NCBI GenBank assembly: GCA_965205055.1
Contig: OZ242030.1
Coordinates: 1,736,001-1,800,000, forward strand
Reading direction: 5' to 3'
From: CBDBBY01 sp965205055
Lineage (GTDB): Bacteria; Pseudomonadota; Alphaproteobacteria; Rhodobacterales; Rhodobacteraceae
DNA: 64,000 nucleotides
Part shown: positions 1-8,660 of the stretch, one piece after another
Layout: each line of letters starts with the position of its first letter
Numbering within the stretch: position 1 is the first letter of the stretch
Program-made: the position numbers and the translations under genes
The notes under the pieces: model-generated
What the model saw: the letters and a program-made list of their open reading frames with translations, nothing else
Databases searched by the model: none
What the model was told of the DNA's origin: nothing

Positions 1-173
1 ACCAACTCGCGCAGACGCCGCTGCGTTTTGTTCGAATGAATTCGGGTCCGCCGCTGAAGGGCGTCGTTTCCGAGGCCGACAGTCAACGCAACTTCTTCCA
101 AGGAGGTGCGGAGGATTGCGGCGATCTTTCCGGGCTCAAACAACCCGTCTTCGGTGAATTGAGTCATTCGCAT
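1..173 (-). CDS. MbcA/ParS/Xre-type antitoxin, N-terminal part (runs off the window)
   Basis: Reading the minus strand from ATG at 173 (or the second ATG at 167) gives an open frame of 57 codons to the window edge. It contains FEPGKIAAILRTSLEEVA, then GLGNDALQRR, then TQRRLRELV. This resembles the N-terminal Xre-like half of antitoxins with a DUF2384 (MbcA/ParS) C-terminal domain, which pair with RES-domain NAD-degrading toxins. The antitoxin core and any toxin would lie outside the window. The assignment rests on the motif pattern only. Confidence 0.55.
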   Translation of the reverse strand, partial: MRMTQFTEDGLFEPGKIAAILRTSLEEVALTVGLGNDALQRRTRIHSNKTQRRLREL

Positions 174-360
174 CTGGGCCTCTCAATATCTGTGATCTTT
201 GCAGCTTATTTCGTTTGCAATACTGATTTACAAGCGGATGCCCGTTTGTTCGGCGGACAGCTGTAGCGCCCTGCAATCATCGCGTCGTACCCAGATTAAT
301 TGCGAACGGCGGGTGAGCGGGACGAAGCCGCCTTTGAAGGAATGTCTGCAATGCGAAAAT

Positions 361-744
361 TCAGCCTTGTTGGAAAACCTCGGCGTCATCAGGATCCCGG
401 TAGTAGTTGCCCTTGTCGGCAACAAAGATGTGCTTGCCGATCCGCAAGGTAGAGGTATCGTCCAAACATCCCACTGCAATGCCAATGCCGTCCTCGCCAT
501 TCATCCGATAGAACAAACTGGAGCCGCACCGGTTGCAGAACCCGCGCTTCGCTTCGTCCGATGACGCATACCATTGCAGGCCTGCGTCTTCGGTGAATTT
601 CAGTTTGTCGAACGGCGCGTGGGTCGCCGCCCAGAGATGGCCACTTGTGCGCCGGCACTGACTGCAATGACAGACCGTCACAGTCTCTCGCACGTTGTCC
701 ACTAAAAACGTGACCGCACCACACTCGCATCTGCCATTAATCAT
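361..744 (-). CDS. GFA-family (glutathione-dependent formaldehyde-activating-like) zinc protein
   Basis: 127 residues. The frame is open further upstream, but ATG at 744 is preceded by AGGAGAAG and starts at the conserved MINGRCECG, so it is preferred. The GFA/CENP-V fold is indicated by zinc-binding cysteines: CxC near residue 7 (RCECG), CHCSQC at about 24-29, and FCNRCGSS at about 69-76. The length is normal for small GFA proteins. Known members are named after formaldehyde-glutathione adduct formation, but many have no proven activity. The gene stands alone, with no obvious operon partner. Confidence 0.82.
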   Translation of the reverse strand: MINGRCECGAVTFLVDNVRETVTVCHCSQCRRTSGHLWAATHAPFDKLKFTEDAGLQWYASSDEAKRGFCNRCGSSLFYRMNGEDGIGIAVGCLDDTSTLRIGKHIFVADKGNYYRDPDDAEVFQQG

Positions 745-1026
745 TCTGACTTCTCCTGTCGTCTGCCAGCTCCCTTCGCATGACGGGCCGAGTTTCGGAC
801 CGTCGCGCTGCCTCGACAAAACCCGCCCTTTTGAAGGTCTCGAAGCATAGACCGGCGGGTAATTCTCTTTCGGCGTGTCGATTGGATGCCCCTTCTGTAT
901 CTCAACCATGATATTGCAATGCAGAATTCAAGCTTGGCAAAGTGTTTACCATTTTTTGCCGCAAACCAAGAAGAAACCGCCCGGGCTTGGATGACATTCC
1001 TTGCTTATTCGCCTGTCGTTGGTGCC

Positions 1027-2331
1027 TCATCGCGTTTCAAGCCAATCCAGAAAACGCATGAATCCAATGGCTGTCCCCAGCCCGAACATCTTGGCCGCCC
1101 TGAGACTCACAGCTCGAATCTCTGTCGTCGGGAAGGGCAGAGAATGCGATGCTGCCCCCAGAACCCGCTCCGCCATCACGCGGCCCATGACGTTTGCCAT
1201 AGCCACGCCGCGGCCGTTGTAACCAAGCCCGACAAGCAATCCGGGGCGGGGTTCATGCAAATGCGGAAGGTGGTCCTGGGTGAGCGCAATCCGCCCGCCC
1301 CAACGGTGGGTCCAGCGGGCGCCTTCAAGCTGCGGAAACACTCGTGCGGCGTCTTTCTTAATCCAGTCAAAACCGGAAAGCGCCCCGTCACGCCCGACCT
1401 TTCCGATCCCGCCATACACGATGCGATTGTCGGGTTCCCGCCTTGCATACATGATGACGCGACGGCTGTCGGATATGGTGTGCCCGTCCGGCAGGATGTC
1501 ATCAATCACCGATGCCGGCAGCGGTTCGGTGGCAATCTGGATCGGGCTGACCGGAACAATGCTTCGGTTCAGCCCGTCAACAAGCTGGCCGCTATAGCCG
1601 TTCGTTGCGACAACCACCCAATCCGATGTCACGGATCCGTCCCTGGTCGTGACCTGCCATCCAGTTCCGACAGATTTCAGATCGCGCGCCTCGCTTTGTC
1701 CGTGAATGCGCACACCGAGCGTCCGGCAAACGTCTGCCATGCCTTGGGCCAGCATCATCGGGTGTACGGCCCCGCCGCGCGGCGCAATCACGCCGCTTCC
1801 ATAGGCGGCGGTGCCGGACAAGCGATTCAACTCGGCGCCCTCCACCAGCGTCATGCCGGCGCCATAGGCATTCCATTCTTTGACATCCGCCTCGGCGGCT
1901 CGATGCGCTCTTCGATTATGCAACACCCGAAGCCAGCCCTTTTGCCGTGCCTGACATTGGATGTCGTAGGCGGCGATCAATTCGAACAGTTCATCGGCAG
2001 AATTCAGCGAAGCTTCAGTGATCCGCTCGAAGTGCCGCGCCCCGACCAGTTCAAGCAGTTTCTTCGGCGAGTTGAAAGGCAGCATCGGATTGACCTGTCC
2101 GCCGTTGCGTCCGGACGCGCCCCAGCCAACATCCCCGGCGTCGACGACCACGACGGAGCTGCCTGCCTGAGCCAGCGTTAAGGCTGCGCGCAGACCGGTA
2201 TAGCCTGCACCGACAATTGCGACATCGGCCTGAACCCTGCCTGCAAGCGGAGGATTCAACTCAGCAGCCGAAACGGCCTCGGCCCAAAGCGACTTGTGCC
2301 AGCGAAATTCGGGGATGGCGGAATCTCTCAT
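1027..2331 (-). CDS. FAD-dependent amine/amino-acid oxidoreductase (DAO family, PuuB-like)
   Basis: 434 residues. A dinucleotide-binding motif GAGYTG lies at 41-46, followed by the family pattern GASGRNGGQVNP at about 70-81. The C-terminal part has GYNGRGVAMANVMGR, as in glycine/D-amino-acid oxidases and gamma-glutamylputrescine oxidoreductases. The enzyme probably oxidises a secondary amine or amino acid with FAD. It lies directly downstream of the IclR gene in the same direction (53 bp gap) and near the TauABC-like importer, so the imported compound may be its substrate (inference). The substrate is not determinable. Confidence 0.85.
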   Translation of the reverse strand: MRDSAIPEFRWHKSLWAEAVSAAELNPPLAGRVQADVAIVGAGYTGLRAALTLAQAGSSVVVVDAGDVGWGASGRNGGQVNPMLPFNSPKKLLELVGARHFERITEASLNSADELFELIAAYDIQCQARQKGWLRVLHNRRAHRAAEADVKEWNAYGAGMTLVEGAELNRLSGTAAYGSGVIAPRGGAVHPMMLAQGMADVCRTLGVRIHGQSEARDLKSVGTGWQVTTRDGSVTSDWVVVATNGYSGQLVDGLNRSIVPVSPIQIATEPLPASVIDDILPDGHTISDSRRVIMYARREPDNRIVYGGIGKVGRDGALSGFDWIKKDAARVFPQLEGARWTHRWGGRIALTQDHLPHLHEPRPGLLVGLGYNGRGVAMANVMGRVMAERVLGAASHSLPFPTTEIRAVSLRAAKMFGLGTAIGFMRFLDWLETR

Positions 2332-2384
2332 TGCAGAACATGCCTGCTAATAAGCGAGACTCTCAAAGCCCGCGTCAAGCCGGA

Positions 2385-3167
2385 TCATTCGGGCGCCTCT
2401 CCTCGAATTTTCTCCGTAATGGCCAATGCGGCCAGTTTCAGGCGCCCCGCTTTTTCCAGCATGGCGAGCGGATCAGTGTTGGCCGTCAGCGTCCACAACG
2501 ACAGGCAGGCAGCCACTTTTTTGCGCTCGTCCCAGATCGGAGCCGACATTCCCATGACCTGAAGAAACTCCTCCTTGATCACCGCGGCATAGCCATTCTC
2601 CAAGACGGCCGGGAAATCCGCCTCAAGCGCCTCCGGGCTGGTGCGGGTGAATTCGGTGAACTTCTCGAGATTGGACGATGCCAGAAATGCATCGAGCTGC
2701 GGCCTTGGCATATGGGCCAGAAACACCTTCCCGGCGGCCGTGCAATGCAGTGGCGCATGATCCCCGGCTCGGGCGGCATACCGAACCGGCACATGATCCG
2801 CGGTGCGCAGATAGAGTAGCGAATCGCCATCCAAAACGGACAAGGCCGCATTCATCCCCGTCGCTTCCGACAGTTCTTCCATGGTGTCCGCTGCAACCTG
2901 CTGCAGATCCGCGCGATGAAAACCCGCGCGCGCCCATTCCTGAAAGCGGGGGCCGGGCTCGTAGGTGCGCTTGCCCTTGTCGTAGGCTACCAGCCGTTCG
3001 CTCTGCAGAACTGCCAGGATCCGATGGCCTGAACTTTTGACAAACCCTGTCTCCGCAACGATTTTCGAGAAGACCAATGGACGTTTGGCGTGCGTGAGGA
3101 TATCCATTACAAGCGCGCATTTGGCGACAATCGAACTGTCCGATGACCGCGGCATATCTCGCCTCAA
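2385..3167 (-). CDS. IclR-family transcriptional regulator
   Basis: 260 residues. There is an N-terminal winged helix (about 12-70, including SGHRILAVLQSERLV) and a C-terminal IclR ligand-binding domain (about 85-255, including GDHAPLHCTAAGKVFLAH). It is transcribed divergently from the TauA-like binding protein at 3322 and in the same direction as the FAD oxidase behind it. This is the usual layout for a local regulator of an uptake and catabolism locus. The short motif CATTGCAGAAC occurs just upstream of it and again at the start of the FAD oxidase gene. Confidence 0.9.
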   Translation of the reverse strand: MRRDMPRSSDSSIVAKCALVMDILTHAKRPLVFSKIVAETGFVKSSGHRILAVLQSERLVAYDKGKRTYEPGPRFQEWARAGFHRADLQQVAADTMEELSEATGMNAALSVLDGDSLLYLRTADHVPVRYAARAGDHAPLHCTAAGKVFLAHMPRPQLDAFLASSNLEKFTEFTRTSPEALEADFPAVLENGYAAVIKEEFLQVMGMSAPIWDERKKVAACLSLWTLTANTDPLAMLEKAGRLKLAALAITEKIRGEAPE

Positions 3168-3321
3168 ACTCTATTGCATTGCAGAACTATAGCCTTGGAA
3201 TCGGGTTGGCAAGAACCTGAACGGTTCGCTCTGGAACTGCATCACAGCAAAAAACGTTGACGCAGCTCTGCAAAAAGCCGTAGGTCAGGGTGAAACAAAT
3301 CCCACCCGAACGGAGGAAACC
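3168..3321. promoter_or_regulatory. Divergent control region between the IclR regulator and the TauA-like gene
   Basis: 154 bp between two divergent start codons, so both promoters should lie here. CATTGCAGAAC is found at about 3177-3187 and recurs around 2329-2339 at the start of the FAD oxidase gene, making it a candidate operator. GGAGG precedes the ATG at 3322. No clear -35/-10 pair could be fixed by eye. Confidence 0.4.
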
Positions 3322-4320
3322 ATGAAGAAGACACTTGCAACACTAGCGGCGGTCGGCCTTGCGGTCTCGGGCGCCGCCAAGGCATTGGCCGATGATCATC
3401 TGGAAGAAATCACCATCGCCTATTTTCTCGAATGGCCACTGCCGATGATGGAGTCGAAAGCAAGCGGGGCCTACGACGACGCCCTCGGCATGAAAGTGAA
3501 CTGGGTCAGTTTTGAGAACGGAACCGCCATGTCGGCGGCAATGGCTGCGGGCGATGTCCAGATTGCCGTCAGCCAGGGCATTCCTCCTTTCGTCGTCGCG
3601 ACGTCGGCCGGACAGGATCTTCAGGTGATCGACGTTGCCGTCAGCTATTCCGAAAACGACAATTGCGTTGTTCGCGCGGATCTCGAAATCGACAAGGACT
3701 CCGCCGGCGAGCTCGCGGGCAAGAAGGGCGCCGTTCCGCTTGGCACCGCAGCCCATTTCGGCTTCTTGCGCCAGATGGACCACTTCGGCATCCCGCTGGA
3801 TTCTCTGACAATTGTCAATATGGATCCGTCGGAAGGCGCTGCTGCGCTTGATCAGGGCGCGGTAGATTTTGCTTGCGGCTACGGCGGCGGCTTGACGCGC
3901 ATGAAGGAGCACGGCAATGTCCTCCTGACCGGGGCGGAAAAAGAAGACCTCGGCATTCTCGTCTTTGACGTTACATCTTCCCCGACCGAGTTCATTGCCG
4001 AAAATCCGGGAATCGTCTCCAAATTCCTGGCCGTCACCGCTGCAGCGAATGAACGGTGGAACTCGGGCGCCGGAGGCGATGAAATGCTGGCCGTTATAGC
4101 CAGAGAATCAGGCATGGACATGGATGCCGCGAGGGATTCGATTTCGACGATGGCCTTTCCCGGTATCGAGGAGCAGCTCAGCGAGAAATGGCTTGGCGGC
4201 GGCGTCCAGGTCTTCATGAAAGGCGTGGCTGACGTTTTCGTGGCGGCAAAGTCGATCGACGCAGCCAAGGCCTCCTATGAGGACAATGCCAACGCTAGCC
4301 CGCTTGCCGCAGCACAATAA
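3322..4320 (+). CDS. ABC transporter periplasmic substrate-binding protein (TauA/SsuA type)
   Basis: 332 residues. The signal peptide is clear: MKK, a hydrophobic stretch, then a probable cut after ALA at about residue 24. The mature part begins with EEITIAYFLEWPLP and continues as an NMT1/TauA-like binding protein, with VAVSYSENDNCVV and FACGYGGGLTRM. GGAGG lies just before the ATG. It is the first gene of a three-gene importer with the ATPase (4404) and permease (5207). The family carries taurine, sulfonates, nitrate or pyrimidine precursors. The ligand here is unknown, although a taurine-like or other small zwitterion is plausible given the nearby amine oxidase. Confidence 0.88.
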   Translation: MKKTLATLAAVGLAVSGAAKALADDHLEEITIAYFLEWPLPMMESKASGAYDDALGMKVNWVSFENGTAMSAAMAAGDVQIAVSQGIPPFVVATSAGQDLQVIDVAVSYSENDNCVVRADLEIDKDSAGELAGKKGAVPLGTAAHFGFLRQMDHFGIPLDSLTIVNMDPSEGAAALDQGAVDFACGYGGGLTRMKEHGNVLLTGAEKEDLGILVFDVTSSPTEFIAENPGIVSKFLAVTAAANERWNSGAGGDEMLAVIARESGMDMDAARDSISTMAFPGIEEQLSEKWLGGGVQVFMKGVADVFVAAKSIDAAKASYEDNANASPLAAAQ

Positions 4321-4329
4321 ACCTCCCTT

Positions 4330-4362
4330 GGGCGGGCGCTTCCACGCGCCCGCCCATTTTTT
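4330..4362 (+). terminator. Strong hairpin with T-run between binding-protein and ATPase genes
   Basis: A perfect 10 bp stem (GGGCGGGCGC with GCGCCCGCCC, loop TTCCAC) at 4330-4355 is followed by ATTTTTT. It sits right after the binding-protein stop. Such intercistronic terminators usually let the binding protein be made in excess over the membrane parts, so partial read-through is expected. Confidence 0.8.
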
Positions 4363-4403
4363 GCACCAACCGGCGCACACTCAAGGAACGAAGGGAGAGG
4401 AAA

Positions 4404-5210
4404 GTGACTGGACTTCTCATGGACGACATATCCATGCGGTTCGAATTGCCGAATGGGGGGCATATTCAGGCACTCCAGAATGTGACGCTTGACATCAAGA
4501 CCGGCGAACTGATGAGCGTTCTTGGTCCATCGGGTTGCGGCAAAACCACGCTTCTCAACATCATCGCCGGTTTCCTAGCCCCCACTGAGGGCCGGGTCGT
4601 GCTGAACGGGCATGACGTGCTGGGCCCCGATGCCGAACGCGGCATGGTGTTTCAGCAAGGCGCGCTGTTCGAGTGGATGAGCGTGCGCGACAACGTTTCC
4701 TTCGGTCCGGACATGCAAGGGCAGAGCCGGGCTGAAAGCCGCGAAAAGGTCGAACACCTGCTCGACGTGGTGGGGCTGCAGGACTTCAAGGAAAAGGCCG
4801 TCTACGAACTATCGGGCGGCATGCAGCAACGCGTCGCCCTGGCCCGTTGCCTGGCCAACGACCCCGATGTCATCCTGATGGACGAACCGCTCGGCGCGCT
4901 GGACGCGCTGACGCGCGAAAAGATGCAATCCCTTGTGCTCGACCTCTGGAAAGAAACCAACAAGACAATTATCCTGATCACTCATTCCGTAGAGGAGGCC
5001 CTGCTGCTGGGCGAGCGCTTGCTGGTCATGGCGCCGCGTCCGGGCCGGGTCCACAAGGAATACCGCCTTCCCTTCGCCGATCTCGGCGTTGGCAAAGATC
5101 TTCGCGAAGTCAAGAAGCACAAGGACTACGCCGGCACCCGCGAGGAAATTCTGTCGATGATCTGGAACATGGAAGAAGAGATCATGGGACGCACGGAGGA
5201 CGCGGCATGA
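4404..5210 (+). CDS. ABC transporter ATP-binding protein (TauB/SsuB type)
   Basis: 268 residues. Walker A GPSGCGKTT is at 41-49, the Q-loop at about 84, the signature LSGGMQQR at 136-143, Walker B VILMDE at 156-161, and the H-loop within ILITHSVEEA. This is a complete importer ATPase of the taurine/nitrate subfamily. Its stop overlaps the permease start by 4 bp (ATGA), so the two are translationally coupled. The start is a GTG (reads V/M-T-G-L-L) preceded by GGGAGAGG. Confidence 0.93.
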   Translation: MTGLLMDDISMRFELPNGGHIQALQNVTLDIKTGELMSVLGPSGCGKTTLLNIIAGFLAPTEGRVVLNGHDVLGPDAERGMVFQQGALFEWMSVRDNVSFGPDMQGQSRAESREKVEHLLDVVGLQDFKEKAVYELSGGMQQRVALARCLANDPDVILMDEPLGALDALTREKMQSLVLDLWKETNKTIILITHSVEEALLLGERLLVMAPRPGRVHKEYRLPFADLGVGKDLREVKKHKDYAGTREEILSMIWNMEEEIMGRTEDAA

Positions 5211-6517
5211 CCGGAATTCTGATCTTTGCACTTTATGTGGTCGCCTTTTTCGGCAGCTTCTACCTCCTTTCCAACCTGCTGAAATCCGCGTTCGAGAAAA
5301 AGGGCTTCAACAAGCTCAAGACGGTGACGTTCGGTGACGAAAGCGCCGTGGCCGCGAACCGCATCGCCTCGGTCATCTCGGTTGTCGTCGTCTTCTGGCT
5401 GTGGGTGGCCTTTACCAATTCAGTCATTCCGCTGCCCAAGATGCCCGGCCCGTTCCAAGGCGATGTGTCATTCACATATACGGCCCAGCTTCCCGATGGC
5501 CGCACCGACGACGCCACCGTAACCGTCAGGGTCTATCGCGAAGACATCCAGCAAACGCGCGATGCCGACGGCAATCCGGGACGCGAACCCGATCCCATAG
5601 CCGTCGAACCCGGCGACGGGTTTGCGAAAAACGACACGCTGACGATCGCCCGCTACGGGTTCAAGGTCATCAATGTCTGGAAGAATGACGAGGTCGCGAA
5701 GAATGACGGCTCGGTCGTGATTGCCTTCAATGGCGAATCGGTCGAACCGGGCGGGCAGGTCAATATCCCGGAAGGGACGCTGTCGCTGACCGGCAAGGGC
5801 ACCCCGTCCTTCACGCCGGCCACCGGCCTGCGGATGCCGCGACTTTATCTGCCTGCGCCTGAAGTCGTGCTTGGCCGGTTCCTCGAACTGAACGCCGAAG
5901 GCTACCAGGGATACACGCTTTGGCAACACACTTGGATTTCTCTCCAGCGCGTGTTGCTCGGTTTCCTGGTGGGAGCGGCGGTCGGCATTCCGATCGGGTA
6001 CGCGATGGGCCTGACCAATTGGTCGCGCGGCTGGTTCGATCCGATCGTGGAATTCATGCGGCCCGTTCCGCCCCTGGCTCTTATTCCGCTCATGATCATT
6101 TGGTTCGGCATCGGCGAGTTGTCGAAGGTCATCCTGCTGTTCCTTGCGGCACTCTGGATCATGATCATTGCGGCGCGGTCCGGGGTCTCGGGCGTAGCAA
6201 TCACGAAAGTCCATGCAGCCTATTCCTTGGGCGCCGGCAAATCGCAGATTCTCAGGAAAGTCATCGTTCCGAACTCTCTTCCTGAAATCTTCACGGGGGC
6301 CCGCGTGGCTATGGGTGTTTGCTGGGGCACTGTCGTTGCCGCTGAACTCGTTGCTGCGGAAGTCGGGCTCGGAAAAATGATCGTGGCAGCATCGCGGTTT
6401 CAACTTACGGACATCGTGATCATCGGCATCATCCTGATTGGCGTAATCGGGTTTCTGATCGACATAGGCATGCGCGCTCTGGAAAGATGGCTCGTCCCTT
6501 GGAAAGGGCGTGTCTAA
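5207..6517 (+). CDS. ABC transporter permease (TauC type) with a large extracytoplasmic insertion
   Basis: 436 residues from ATG 5207, overlapping the ATPase stop. The frame is open upstream, but that part lies inside the ATPase gene. Two N-terminal membrane segments (about 3-20 and 46-65) are followed by about 130 mostly polar residues (about 75-205, beta-rich and acidic). The usual BPD permease domain then follows, with an EAA-like loop (about 350-375, AYSLGAGKSQILRKVIVP). Ordinary TauC proteins are about 260-280 residues. The insertion would face the periplasm and could contact the binding protein (inference). Confidence 0.88.
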   Translation: MTGILIFALYVVAFFGSFYLLSNLLKSAFEKKGFNKLKTVTFGDESAVAANRIASVISVVVVFWLWVAFTNSVIPLPKMPGPFQGDVSFTYTAQLPDGRTDDATVTVRVYREDIQQTRDADGNPGREPDPIAVEPGDGFAKNDTLTIARYGFKVINVWKNDEVAKNDGSVVIAFNGESVEPGGQVNIPEGTLSLTGKGTPSFTPATGLRMPRLYLPAPEVVLGRFLELNAEGYQGYTLWQHTWISLQRVLLGFLVGAAVGIPIGYAMGLTNWSRGWFDPIVEFMRPVPPLALIPLMIIWFGIGELSKVILLFLAALWIMIIAARSGVSGVAITKVHAAYSLGAGKSQILRKVIVPNSLPEIFTGARVAMGVCWGTVVAAELVAAEVGLGKMIVAASRFQLTDIVIIGIILIGVIGFLIDIGMRALERWLVPWKGRV

Positions 6518-6562
6518 TCTGTCCCAGCCAGCCGATCGCAGCTAGAATTTCTCTTTTGATCT

Positions 6563-6594
6563 GGGAAGCCCGAAACAGGGCTTCCCATTCTTTT
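6563..6594. terminator. Bidirectional terminator between the permease and the aldo-keto reductase
   Basis: The inverted repeat GGGAAGCCC / GGGCTTCCC (6563-6571 and 6578-6586, loop GAAACA) is followed by ATTCTTTT and preceded by a short T-rich stretch. It lies between convergent genes and fits a shared rho-independent terminator. Confidence 0.75.
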
Positions 6595-6674
6595 GAGCAA
6601 CATGAAGCACCTGTTTGCCGGAGCGCTTTTCACTTAGGATCAATGTCCACGATGCAGCCTGCCCCGCACAGGTC

Positions 6675-7637
6675 TCAACCTGGCTTGTAGTCGCGGCTCG
6701 CTTCCGGATCTTCGCTCGAATATCCCAACGCGCCGATCTCTTCCCAGACATCCTCCGGAATATCGGCTTCGGCCCACGCAAGCGTCTCGGCAACTCGCTC
6801 GGGCTTCGAGACGCCTACAATCGTCGAGGCGATGCGCGCATCGCGCGTCGAAAACTGGAGAGCGACGGCGCCGGGCGCAACGCCGCGCCGGGCGCAGATC
6901 GCTTCAATCCGACGAACCGGAGCCAGCGCTTCCTCGTCGGCCTCCTGATAAGTGACCCGCGGCATTTGCGCGCTGCCTTTGGCGAACACCCCTCCGGCGT
7001 ACGGCGCGGCGTTCAGTATCGCCATGCCCCGTTCGTTCGCGAAGTCGAACATCTCGTCCGCGGAGCGGTTGATCAGCGTATACCGGTTGTGGCTGATCAA
7101 GGCGTCGAAGGGCCAGTCGCGGAGCAGCCGGAATTGCAGGTCGATGCGCCCCATTGCAAGCCCGACAGCTTTCGCCAGGCCCACTTCCTTCATCTTGAAA
7201 AGTTCGTCGAGCGCGCCGCCGCGCGCTTCTATCTCGCTGAGATCGCGCGCATGTTCCGGGTCGTGCAGGTGAAGCATCGGAACGCTGTCGAGACCTAGCC
7301 GCTCAAGGCTTTCCTCAAGCGACCGGCGCGACCGCGTCGCATCGAACCGGCCGGTTTCCATGTCGCGGTCGAGCTTTGTGGAAAGGACGGCGCCTTCCGG
7401 CAATCCGCCCCGCTCGCGTATCACCGCTCCGATCCGCTTCTCGCTCCGACCGAAGCCGTAATTGTTGGACGTGTCGATGCAATTCGCCGGTCCGTCGAAG
7501 ATGGCTGCGACCGTGTCGCGAGCGCGGGCTTCGCCAACCTCGTAACCGTAAGTGTCGGGCATGTTGCCCAGCGACGAAGTGCCGAACATGATCGGCGCGA
7601 CCGCAAGGCCCGTGCTTCCAATTGCGCGCTTCTCCAT
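6675..7637 (-). CDS. Aldo/keto reductase (aldose 1-dehydrogenase-like)
   Basis: 320 residues. AKR features include IDTSNNYGFGRSEKRIG (active-site Asp and Tyr), LSTKLDRD (Lys), PMLHLHDPE (His), and a C-terminal NADP site in IASTIVGVSKPERV. It is closest in pattern to the D-threo-aldose/L-fucose 1-dehydrogenase and pyridoxal 4-dehydrogenase branch. It starts 9 bp after the SDR gene stop on the same strand, so the two form an operon. Nearby remnants of a sugar-binding protein and LacI regulator suggest the pair once belonged to a sugar-use locus. Confidence 0.85.
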   Translation of the reverse strand: MEKRAIGSTGLAVAPIMFGTSSLGNMPDTYGYEVGEARARDTVAAIFDGPANCIDTSNNYGFGRSEKRIGAVIRERGGLPEGAVLSTKLDRDMETGRFDATRSRRSLEESLERLGLDSVPMLHLHDPEHARDLSEIEARGGALDELFKMKEVGLAKAVGLAMGRIDLQFRLLRDWPFDALISHNRYTLINRSADEMFDFANERGMAILNAAPYAGGVFAKGSAQMPRVTYQEADEEALAPVRRIEAICARRGVAPGAVALQFSTRDARIASTIVGVSKPERVAETLAWAEADIPEDVWEEIGALGYSSEDPEASRDYKPG

Positions 7638-7646
7638 TGGACCCCT

Positions 7647-8402
7647 CTAGATTGAGCCTGCTTCGACCATGTAGTTGTTCGCCGTGCACATCGCTGCATC
7701 GTCGGATGCGAGGAACAGCACCATGCGGGCAATGTAAACCGGATCGATCAGGTCGGGAAGACATTGCCTTTGCCGGTGCGCTTCAAGCGATTCTTGGGTT
7801 GCCCAGAGCGATCTTTGGCGCTCGGTCATGATCCATCCCGGGACGACCGTGTTGACCCGGATGCGGTGACCGCCGAGATCGCGCGCCATGGTTCGGGTCA
7901 GGCCGTGAACGGCGGATTTTGCCGTGGCGTAGGCCGGAAATCCCCCTCCGGCCTCCCACCAGGAATTCGAGCCCAAATTGATGATCGATCCGCCGCCCGC
8001 TTCAATCATATCGGGCGCAACGGCCTGGATCGCGAAAAACATGTGACGGAGGTTCGTGGCAAGCCGCTCGTCCCAATATTCCGGCGTGACTTTCCTCCAG
8101 TCGTGGCGATCATCGCGCCCGGCATTGTTTACGAGAACATTCGCGGATCCGAGGCGGGCCCTGAGCGACCGGAGCCCAGCCTGCAGAGCACTGATGTCCC
8201 TCAGATCGCAGGCTTCATATTCAACAGCGCCATCGGCCTCTTTTGCCAGCTTCGCGCTTCCGTCGGCATCCAGATCAAGGAGCCCAACTTTCGCGCCTTG
8301 CGCTGCAAAGGCCTTCACGATCTCGGCTCCGATGCCGGAAGCGCCGCCGGTCACGAAGACGGTCTTGCTATTCAGGCTGGGATAGGCTGCGAATTCCGGC
8401 AT
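7647..8402 (-). CDS. Short-chain dehydrogenase/reductase
   Basis: 251 residues. The cofactor motif TGGASGIG is at 18-25, VNNAG near 90, and the catalytic Ser/Tyr/Lys lie in NLGSNSWW and AYATAKSA. The family length is complete. It oxidises or reduces an alcohol or sugar with NAD(P). It is upstream of, and co-directional with, the aldo/keto reductase, consistent with successive sugar oxidation steps (inference). Confidence 0.88.
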   Translation of the reverse strand: MPEFAAYPSLNSKTVFVTGGASGIGAEIVKAFAAQGAKVGLLDLDADGSAKLAKEADGAVEYEACDLRDISALQAGLRSLRARLGSANVLVNNAGRDDRHDWRKVTPEYWDERLATNLRHMFFAIQAVAPDMIEAGGGSIINLGSNSWWEAGGGFPAYATAKSAVHGLTRTMARDLGGHRIRVNTVVPGWIMTERQRSLWATQESLEAHRQRQCLPDLIDPVYIARMVLFLASDDAAMCTANNYMVEAGSI

Positions 8403-8481
8403 TCCGGCGTGGCTTGCTTTGTTGTTGTCGCGAATCGAAAACGGCAGCGTGGAAACCGCGCCGCCGCCTATCAGATGCGCT

Positions 8482-8640
8482 TCAGTTGACGCATGTATCT
8501 ACGTTGTCGTTGTTGCAGACGTCAAGACCCGTGTAGATCGGGTCGTCCACCGACTTGCCTTCGAAAATGTCCTTCAGGATGTACTTCGCTTTGTAGCCTA
8601 CTTCGAACGGAGGCTTTCCTATAAGCCCGTTTCCGAGCCT
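8482..8640 (-). pseudogene. C-terminal remnant of a sugar ABC substrate-binding protein
   Basis: The minus-strand frame ends with PPFEVGYKAKYILKDIFEG, then KSVDDPIYTGLDVC and DNVDTC before the stop. This is the typical tail of periplasmic-binding-protein type 1 (RbsB-like) sugar binders. The rest of the gene is missing, and upstream the strand is occupied by the LacI remnant in the opposite sense. It is a decay product of the locus that includes the SDR/AKR pair. Confidence 0.65.
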
Positions 8641-8660
8641 GCCCCTTGTCTGCTCGAACT

